Origin: Mucilaginibacter polytrichastri
Lineage (GTDB): Bacteria > Bacteroidota > Bacteroidia > Sphingobacteriales > Sphingobacteriaceae
Direction: 5' to 3'
DNA length: 38,377 bases
Assembly: GCF_001911425.1 (NCBI RefSeq)
Contig: NZ_MPPL01000001.1
Coordinates: 5,108,525-5,146,901, forward strand
Each line of letters opens with the position of its first letter. Position 1 is the first letter of the stretch. A program made the position numbers and the translations under genes. The notes beneath the pieces are model-generated. The model made no database searches and was not told the DNA's origin. It saw only the letters and a list, made by a program, of their open reading frames with translations. This document shows, one piece after another, positions 33,626 to 38,377 of this stretch.

Positions 33626-34426
33626 TTAAAAGATGTTGAACAAATTATATTCCAGCCTTATCAGGTACATGTTTTTGCTGTTGCGGGTCATGTCGTTCCA
33701 GAGCGGTGTGCGGTAAGAGAAATCTAAACGTAACACACTATTGAAGATGAATTGAACAGCCGGTGCGGCATCCGCATAACCTTGCCCGTAACCCGGGTTG
33801 GCTTTACCCAGTAATTCGAAATACAAGTTCACATTGGTTTGCTTGTAGTTGGTGTAATTTTTCGGGAACAATAAATAGCCCGCCGAAAGCGACCAGGCTG
33901 CTGCATTACGTGCATAACCATCAGGCACCTGGTTGCCCGTATTATTAAATCCACGGATATAACTTGCCGAACCCGAAAGGGCAAGCTTGTGTAGTAACTG
34001 GGTAAACACCACGCCGCCCTGTACGCCGCTGTTATCGCCCTCGAGGGAAATCTCCTGATTAATAACCGGGTTATTAATAGCCGCCAATTTGGCGAAAAAA
34101 GCTCCGCGAAAATGCCGCTGTACACTATCGACAGACAAGAAACGATATTTAGCATATACGCTTCCGCCTTCAAAATGGCTATTATTGGTGTTAAAGTTCG
34201 ACTCATAAAGCGAACCATGTACCATCAGGTTTTTGCTGGCACCATACATCAGCTCCACTGTGCTGCGGTTGCGGAAATCGGGCTTAAAGTAGCCCTGGTT
34301 TTCCACGCGGATACCCAGCGAGTTGGTTGCCATATTGCTGGCAGGTTCTGTATTTACATACAACTCCTGCGCAAAGGCAGTTGCTGCTGATATCCATATC
34401 AGCAGCAACACAAATAAGTGTTTCAT
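33626..34426 (-). CDS. outer-membrane beta-barrel-like protein of a copper-type cluster
   Basis: A 266-residue protein with a signal peptide (about 1-19, TAFAQ). The rest is alternating beta strands rich in Tyr, Asn and Gly, ending LIRLEYNLFNIF, a typical terminal strand with C-terminal Phe of outer-membrane barrels. No named family recognised. It lies 28 bases after the HMA-domain gene and 11 bases before the His/Met-rich gene, so is almost certainly cotranscribed. It may form a pore or scaffold with the next protein; no evidence decides. Confidence 0.8.
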   Translation of the reverse strand: MKHLFVLLLIWISAATAFAQELYVNTEPASNMATNSLGIRVENQGYFKPDFRNRSTVELMYGASKNLMVHGSLYESNFNTNNSHFEGGSVYAKYRFLSVDSVQRHFRGAFFAKLAAINNPVINQEISLEGDNSGVQGGVVFTQLLHKLALSGSASYIRGFNNTGNQVPDGYARNAAAWSLSAGYLLFPKNYTNYKQTNVNLYFELLGKANPGYGQGYADAAPAVQFIFNSVLRLDFSYRTPLWNDMTRNSKNMYLIRLEYNLFNIF

Positions 34427-34454
34427 AAAATCAGTAAAAGCTGATAAATGAAAC

Positions 34455-34970
34455 TTAAATAGTTACATGGTAAACGCGGCTGCCATCCATAGTGCCGGTT
34501 TTGTAACAGGCAATAGGCATAGCGGCATATTTTTTATAGGTAGATGAAGGGACGAAGCTTTTATCCAGCAAGGTTACGGCAACCGGGCCATCCAGTGTTT
34601 TATCGCCCACGTTTAAAAAATGGTACATGCTGCCGTTGTAGTTAAAGTGGTAGTTGTTACTTACTTTAACGTTGTTAAAATCGAAGGTGGCCTTCAGGCT
34701 GTTAACCGAGAAGCCTGCGCTTTGTACCTTTTGGCTAATCTGATCTAAATTTACCGGGGCATCTTTTTTAAAGGTGATGATAAAAAGATTGCGGTTAAGG
34801 TCGGTTTTAATATCGCTGATAAAATTGAGCTTGCGCAGTGATTTTTCGGTAGCATTTGAGCACATAGAGCAAGTGAGCCCGCTTACTTGCAATTCTGCTT
34901 TGGTAAATTGTGCTTTTGCTATGCTGATGGTAGTAACCAAAATGGCTACAAATATTTTAAGAAATTTCAT
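34455..34970 (-). CDS. exported heavy-metal-associated (HMA) domain protein
   Basis: A 171-residue protein with signal peptide (about 1-20, IAKAQ) and then an HMA domain, about residues 25-95, with the metal motif GLTCSMCS (Cys34, Cys37) and the ISDIKTDLNRNLFIITFK strand typical of copper chaperones. The C-terminal 75 residues are an unassigned beta-rich domain (NNYHFNYNGSMYHFLNV). It is predicted to be periplasmic, so it would bind copper outside the inner membrane and hand it to the partners in the cluster. It lies 90 bases after the HYC_CC_PP gene and 28 bases before the next. Confidence 0.9.
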   Translation of the reverse strand: MKFLKIFVAILVTTISIAKAQFTKAELQVSGLTCSMCSNATEKSLRKLNFISDIKTDLNRNLFIITFKKDAPVNLDQISQKVQSAGFSVNSLKATFDFNNVKVSNNYHFNYNGSMYHFLNVGDKTLDGPVAVTLLDKSFVPSSTYKKYAAMPIACYKTGTMDGSRVYHVTI

Positions 34971-35060
34971 GATCTGTAATTTTTGAATAAATAATTAAAT
35001 GCGTTGAATAACTGGCCTATGCGATAGCATAGCCAGATTGCCGGGCAAAAAATTAATTAC

Positions 35061-35450
35061 TCAGATCCTGAAATTGCGGTTGGCGAGATAGATGGAGGGT
35101 TGGCTGCTTAACCCATCGGGTGGGCCGCGGTTAAATGCTTTAGCAGCTGGTGCCTGTACAGGTATTTGCGAAAAGCCCAGGTAAGCGATACGCGGCAAAA
35201 CAAAACCATAAGTTTTGGCTAAAAATGATAACGAAGAACTTTCGTGTCCGTCTTTAACTTTTACCTCAACTTTTTTGTCTTTACAGCATTTCATGGCTTT
35301 TACCACGCGTAGGCTGCTGCATTTTTTAACCGGCTCATTAATCTGTACCGACGAAACCTGGTTAAGGCAATAATGAAAGTTAATGGCAAAGCCCAAAACC
35401 GTTACTGTATACAGTAAGGCAAGGCACAATGCAATTGACTTTTTTATCAT
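35061..35450 (-). CDS. HYC_CC_PP family protein
   Basis: A 129-residue exported or membrane-anchored protein that I recognise as the HYC_CC_PP family by its three motifs in order: His26-Tyr27-Cys28, Cys55-Cys56 (MKCCKDKK), and Pro110-Pro111 (RGPPDG). An N-terminal hydrophobic helix (about residues 4-22) precedes HYC. These families accompany HMA and copper genes in Bacteroidota; metal binding by the Cys and His residues is inferred. It is the first gene of the four-gene cluster and has a strong promoter with its -7 box only four bases before the ATG. Confidence 0.85.
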   Translation of the reverse strand: MIKKSIALCLALLYTVTVLGFAINFHYCLNQVSSVQINEPVKKCSSLRVVKAMKCCKDKKVEVKVKDGHESSSLSFLAKTYGFVLPRIAYLGFSQIPVQAPAAKAFNRGPPDGLSSQPSIYLANRNFRI

Positions 35451-35454
35451 AACA

Positions 35455-35486
35455 CAAAGTTAGGTAATGGATATGGTAATAGCAAA
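35455..35486 (-). promoter_or_regulatory. Bacteroidota-type promoter of the copper-type cluster
   Basis: On the minus strand TTTG (35486-35483), 20 bases, TAACTTTG (35462-35455). The best-matched promoter in the window together with that of lpxD. It ends four bases before the ATG at 35450. No copper-responsive operator could be identified. Confidence 0.8.
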
Positions 35487-35515
35487 AGGGTGATCTTTAT
35501 AGCTTGGGCTGTAAG

Positions 35516-35623
35516 ATTCCCTCCTTGGGGAGGGGTGCGGTTGTCTGTGTAATGGCAGGGAGGGGTCGCTCGGACGCTAAGTATTTGCAAAAAACCCTCC
35601 CTAGCCCTCCCGAGGGAGGGAAT
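35516..35623. repeat. GC-rich inverted repeat, intergenic
   Basis: ATTCCCTCC (35516-35524) pairs with GGAGGGAAT (35615-35623); inside is a second CCCTCCC/GGGAGGG hairpin at about 35595-35620. The repeated CCTCCC...GGGAGG theme is a familiar intergenic repeat of Bacteroidota. It fills much of the 346-base gap between 35450 and 35797. Confidence 0.7.
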
Positions 35624-35672
35624 TCTACACGCAAGTTTCTTATTTTCGCACAATTAAGGAATTTAAGCCCCC

Positions 35673-35703
35673 CAAAAAAGCCCGTCCAATCTGAACGAGC
35701 TTT
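35673..35703 (-). terminator. decayed terminator next to a duplicated gene end
   Basis: Imperfect hairpin (35677-35687 against 35693-35703, two mismatches) with a T-run on its minus-strand side. No intact minus-strand gene ends here; it lies next to the copy of the OmpA-gene tail at 35718 and mirrors the terminator at 36381-36407. Confidence 0.5.
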
Positions 35704-35717
35704 ATATTAAAATGATT

Positions 35718-35739
35718 TTAAGATTACTGAGCTTGTTTA
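35718..35739. repeat. direct repeat, left copy of the OmpA-gene 3' end
   Basis: A 22-base sequence (TTAAGATTACTGAGCTTG plus four bases) identical to 36417-36438 except for one base. On the minus strand it reads as the last codons of the OmpA-family gene (KQAQ and stop), followed by a diverging sequence. A second copy of the gene end with its terminator is therefore present 699 bases away. Confidence 0.75.
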
Positions 35740-35796
35740 ATGTCGGTTTATCAAGTAAATTACAGCAATTTTCATTAATGCCAGATCTAAATCTCT

Positions 35797-36378
35797 TTGG
35801 ATAAATTAACATTTACAATTTTTGAACCTGATAATAAAAGATTCCGATGGACACCGGATTGGATAATAGTTCTTTTATATGGCTCATTATTGATCATGTT
35901 TTGGGTATTGGATGGTATGCCAGCTGACAGTGCATTAACTACCTTAAAAAATCTTTATTTAGTTAGTGTAGTCATACTGTCTATTTATTTTATAATTTCT
36001 TCGTTTTGGACATATGAACCATTAAAAGGTAAAATAAATGGGGAAGTTGAATTTAGTAAAGATTACATCAAAATAAAAAATGAATTATATAATCTAAATG
36101 AGATAAGTAATGTGGAGTTCCATTTTAATAAATTTCATGGAGAATCATTAGTACGATTATACAATAGTGTAAATGGTATACTTTCACAAGGAGTTAACAA
36201 TAGCGTTCTATTTACGGATAATGAAAATCAAACACATCAAGTTTATTTTAGATTGGATGCTAAAAATGAATATCTTTCTTTATCGCCGTTTATCAATCAA
36301 GCTGTAAGTTTAAAAAGAATGCGGTTTAAAGATGCAATTGATTCCATAGGGATCGAAAACGTTTCTGTTACTCAATAA
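35797..36378 (+). CDS. orphan AT-rich membrane protein with PH-like domain
   Basis: A 193-residue protein with two membrane segments (about residues 23-40 and 50-70) and a soluble C-terminal domain of alternating strands (KGKINGEVEFSKDYIKIKN, then NEISNVEFHFN) that resembles bacterial PH-type domains. The only available start in frame is TTG at 35797, with a stop 7 bases upstream; the next Met is 34 residues in. Base composition is very AT-rich (17 of 60 are G or C in 36001-36060 against 33 of 60 in 36481-36540), implying acquisition. It is flanked by copies of the OmpA-gene 3' end. I cannot assign a function. Confidence 0.75.
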   Translation: MDKLTFTIFEPDNKRFRWTPDWIIVLLYGSLLIMFWVLDGMPADSALTTLKNLYLVSVVILSIYFIISSFWTYEPLKGKINGEVEFSKDYIKIKNELYNLNEISNVEFHFNKFHGESLVRLYNSVNGILSQGVNNSVLFTDNENQTHQVYFRLDAKNEYLSLSPFINQAVSLKRMRFKDAIDSIGIENVSVTQ

Positions 36379-36380
36379 AA

Positions 36381-36407
36381 AAGCCCCACTAAATTTTAGT
36401 AGGGCTT
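36381..36407. terminator. bidirectional terminator
   Basis: Stem AAGCCCCACTAAA (36381-36393) with TTTAGTAGGGCTT (36395-36407), one mismatch; realistic loop a few bases larger. A-run to the left and T-rich side on the minus strand serve the OmpA-family gene; the + gene also ends here. Confidence 0.85.
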
Positions 36408-36416
36408 AAAAATATC

Positions 36417-36438
36417 TTAAGACTACTGAGCTTGTTTA
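36417..36438. repeat. direct repeat, right copy (OmpA-gene 3' end)
   Basis: The 22-base sequence overlaps the stop and last codons of the OmpA-family gene at 36423 and matches 35718-35739 with one base changed. It marks the right edge of the AT-rich 699-base segment. Confidence 0.75.
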
Positions 36439-37100
36439 GCTTCAGTTTTCATTTGCTCGTTTGCTACAATAACTACCTCTACACGGCGGTTTAATGCGCG
36501 GCCATCTGCTGTTTTGTTATCGCCAACCGGTTCTGTAGGGCCTTTGCCTTGAGTGGTTAAACGTGATCCGTCAACGCCACCGGCTACAATTTGTGATTTT
36601 ACCGATTCGGCACGTCTTACAGACAGATCCATGTTATGTGCAACTGTACCTGTGCTATCGGTATGGCCAATAATCAGGATGTTAGTTTCCGGGTTTTTAA
36701 TAAGCGATGCTGCCAGGTTTTGCAGGTTTGTTTTGGCTACCGGCTTCAATGCTGTTTTATCAACATCAAATAAAATGCCGGCGTCAAATTTCACTACAAT
36801 ACCTTCACCTTCGCGCTCTACAGTTGCACCTGGTACATTTTGTTTAATTTCTGCGGCCTGGCGGTCCATTTTGCGGCCAATAAATGCACCTGCGGTACCA
36901 CCTACTGCGCCACCAATAATTGCACCTAGTGCTGTGTGCCCTGTAGCGCGGCCAATTAACGCACCAATGGTGCCACCACCTACAGCACCAATACCGGCAC
37001 CTTTTTGCGTTTTTGTAAGCGAGTCGCAACCTGCGTTTATCATACAAGCCAAAGCGATAAGCAGGCCTAAAAACGTGGTTTTAATGTTTAATGTTTTCAT
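36423..37100 (-). CDS. OmpA-family lipoprotein with glycine-zipper domain
   Basis: A 225-residue lipoprotein that ties the outer membrane to peptidoglycan. Lipobox NAGC (Cys near residue 25). Residues of about 32-85 are a glycine zipper (GAGIGAVGGGTIGALIGRA, GGAVGGTAGAFIG), residues of about 105-215 an OmpA C-terminal domain with FDAGILFDVDKTALKP, IIGHTDSTG and LSVRRAESVKSQI, and GRALNRRVEVVI. The Asp and Arg of the diaminopimelate pocket are present. The tail MKTEAKQAQ and stop are repeated 699 bases away (35718). A terminator follows at 36381-36407. Confidence 0.95.
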   Translation of the reverse strand: MKTLNIKTTFLGLLIALACMINAGCDSLTKTQKGAGIGAVGGGTIGALIGRATGHTALGAIIGGAVGGTAGAFIGRKMDRQAAEIKQNVPGATVEREGEGIVVKFDAGILFDVDKTALKPVAKTNLQNLAASLIKNPETNILIIGHTDSTGTVAHNMDLSVRRAESVKSQIVAGGVDGSRLTTQGKGPTEPVGDNKTADGRALNRRVEVVIVANEQMKTEAKQAQ

Positions 37101-37197
37101 TGTTTGTTTTTGGGAATAAAGCGTAATGTTGAGTATTATTCTTTGTAATGTTTTTATTACAATTCAAGTGCCAAATGGTTTTGGGAACCCTGCCAAT

Positions 37198-37232
37198 AAA
37201 AAAAGGACCCTGATTATCAAGGTCCTTTTTTT
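37198..37232 (-). terminator. terminator after the DUF6515 gene
   Basis: Stem AAAAAAAGGACC (37198-37209) / GGTCCTTTTTTT (37221-37232) with an 11-base loop. Gene 37255-38025 ends upstream of it on the minus strand. Confidence 0.9.
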
Positions 37233-37254
37233 ATTGTAATTTTAAACAAGCTGA

Positions 37255-38025
37255 TTATTTGTCATCCTGCTCGTCTTTTCCGTTGTCTGGTGTGCTTACT
37301 ACGCGGTAGCTTGTACCGTCGTCGGTTTTCACTTCTTCCAGGTAAATATTATCTGGTGTTACCCAGTATTTCTTTTTGTTAAGGGTGATCTTGCGTGAGT
37401 TTTCAGGTAGCTGATCTGTCATATCGCCAACTTGAGGCATTGGCGGTACGCTGTTGTCAACCGCTGTACTGTCGGGGTTTATACCTTCTGGGTTGGTATT
37501 TAATACTCCATCCTTACCGGCTACAAGGTATACTTTTTTATGATCGGGCGTAATGGCATCTTTATAGTAAACACCGTTAAACTCATAATACTGCACGCCA
37601 TCTATACTAATAGGGTTAGAACCTTTTGGTAATGAAGGTACTTCGGCACCAACAGGAGGGGTTACAACCTGGTAACCGCCGTTAGTATATGGTTGGTAAA
37701 ATAAACCGCCTGAATAGTAATATTGATTTGGACCCCAGAAAAACGGATAGTAACCGTAAGGTAGTGCGCCTATAATGCCATAACGCGGGTAGCCAAAAGA
37801 ACTGTAATAGCCACCGAAACCGCCCAGGCCAATGCCCACACCTAAGCCAAAACCAAAATGAGAGCCACCACCACGGTAGCCTCCGCCACCAAAGTGGCCT
37901 CCGCCCCCGCCAAAATGGCCGCCACCGCCGCGGCCGCCTCTTTGGGCATCGGCATTGGCTGTAATTGAAAAAATTAATACGCCTGCAAAAAATAGGCTCA
38001 ATAGGGGTTTTAAGATGGTTCTCAT
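37255..38025 (-). CDS. DUF6515-type exported Gly-rich protein
   Basis: A 256-residue protein with signal peptide (ending NADAQ, about 27). Residues of about 28-75 are a low-complexity Gly/His/Arg/Phe run, then Tyr-rich FGYPRYGIIGALPYGYYPF, GGLFYQPYTNGGYQVVTPP and PPVGAEVPSLPKG, followed by two conserved units with a YYEFNGVYYK motif and K-Y-W-V-T-P-D-N-I-Y. This order matches the DUF6515 family, widespread in Bacteroidota but without known function; secreted or envelope-associated. It is a single gene with a terminator. Confidence 0.85.
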   Translation of the reverse strand: MRTILKPLLSLFFAGVLIFSITANADAQRGGRGGGGHFGGGGGHFGGGGYRGGGSHFGFGLGVGIGLGGFGGYYSSFGYPRYGIIGALPYGYYPFFWGPNQYYYSGGLFYQPYTNGGYQVVTPPVGAEVPSLPKGSNPISIDGVQYYEFNGVYYKDAITPDHKKVYLVAGKDGVLNTNPEGINPDSTAVDNSVPPMPQVGDMTDQLPENSRKITLNKKKYWVTPDNIYLEEVKTDDGTSYRVVSTPDNGKDEQDDK

Positions 38026-38232
38026 GGTATGAATGAATTGTTAACGCTCTTTTTTACAAAAAAATTATATCGTCTTAAAATTAAAACTGTTATTTAGACT
38101 AACGGGCACCTGCAGGGTTTAAAAGCAGATGAAAAATAGTTGTGCAATTTTCTTTCAAAGATCGGGTTCCCGTGAGTGATAAAGCTGTTCTAGTTAAATT
38201 GTTACACTACATCAACCAAACAACAATTAAAT

Positions 38233-38377
38233 ATGAGTTTTGAAGATCACATCAGGTCGCTGTTTGTGGCAGAAAGCCAGATCCCGGAAGAGTTCCGGAT
38301 CGAAGAGCTTCACCAGCGCGAATACCTTAGCGGCGGAGAAATGAAGAAATGGGATGGCGAAGTAGCCTCGGTATATT
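38233..38377 (+). CDS. probable NADP-dependent glyceraldehyde-3-phosphate dehydrogenase, 5' part
   Basis: The first 48 codons of a gene that runs off the window: MSFEDHIRSLFVAESQIPEE and then FRIEELHQREYLSGGEMKKWDG. I recognise this N-terminus as that of the aldehyde-dehydrogenase-type GAPDH of Bacteroidota, which oxidises glyceraldehyde-3-phosphate to 3-phosphoglycerate with NADP. The catalytic Cys and Glu lie beyond the window, so the assignment rests on the N-terminal pattern only. The ATG at 38233 is the first in frame. Confidence 0.6.
   Translation, partial: MSFEDHIRSLFVAESQIPEEFRIEELHQREYLSGGEMKKWDGEVASVY

Noticed and set aside
35447..35710. Two 68-codon frames on both strands
   Set aside because: They run through the GC-rich inverted repeat and overlap the promoter of the HYC_CC_PP gene; the sequences are typical translated repeats.
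37850..37960. Tandem repeats as a possible CRISPR or minisatellite
   Set aside because: The repeats encode the Gly-rich segment of a real gene and have no spacers.

Overview
The window looks like chromosome from a Bacteroidota bacterium, most likely family Sphingobacteriaceae (Mucilaginibacter or Pedobacter type). The reasons are a fused lpxC-fabZ gene, a PorX-type response regulator with a PglZ domain, an exported HYC_CC_PP protein, a DUF6515-type Gly-rich protein, promoters of the form TTG-N19/20-TAnnTTTG instead of sigma70 boxes, little sign of Shine-Dalgarno sites, and several intergenic palindromes of the kind common in this group. The genus is inference; no rRNA is present.

Layout. 1-400 is a gene-free leader. 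401-2821 holds an exported beta-barrel-like protein and a large lipoprotein. 3033-6339 runs on the + strand: fumC, a Cys-containing lipoprotein, an S1/P1 nuclease and a low-molecular-weight tyrosine phosphatase, facing a GNAT acetyltransferase. 7209-10888 holds hisS, a small conserved protein overlapping a secreted cyclophilin, and exodeoxyribonuclease III, followed by tRNA-Thr(TGT). The minus-strand block 20623-11068 is HD phosphohydrolase, lpxD, lpxC-fabZ, lpxA (early lipid A synthesis, stop/start overlaps, one strong promoter before lpxD), a lone ABC ATPase, an M16 protease broken by a one-base frameshift, efp and 5-formyl-THF cyclo-ligase. Divergent from it are porX, a PIN-type toxin-antitoxin pair, tsaE, ald and a 1253-aa DUF3857/transglutaminase protein.

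28322-31612 holds the remnant of a histidine phosphatase gene, a YihY/BrkB membrane protein and an exported FAD oxidoreductase. 32208-35450 is a four-gene minus-strand cluster (HYC_CC_PP protein, exported HMA-domain protein, two outer-membrane-type proteins, one His/Met-rich) that looks like an envelope copper-handling module without a pump of its own; it has a strong promoter. 35718-36438 is an AT-rich segment with one orphan membrane protein, bounded by direct copies of the 3' end of the neighbouring OmpA-family gene. The window ends with the OmpA-family lipoprotein, the Gly-rich DUF6515 protein and the first 48 codons of a probable NADP-dependent glyceraldehyde-3-phosphate dehydrogenase.

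Most of the region is housekeeping. The parts most worth a second look are the copper-type cluster, the AT-rich insert at the OmpA gene, the toxin-antitoxin pair wedged between porX and tsaE, the phosphatase remnant, the M16 frameshift, and a set of promoters so close to start codons that the mRNAs should be leaderless or nearly so.
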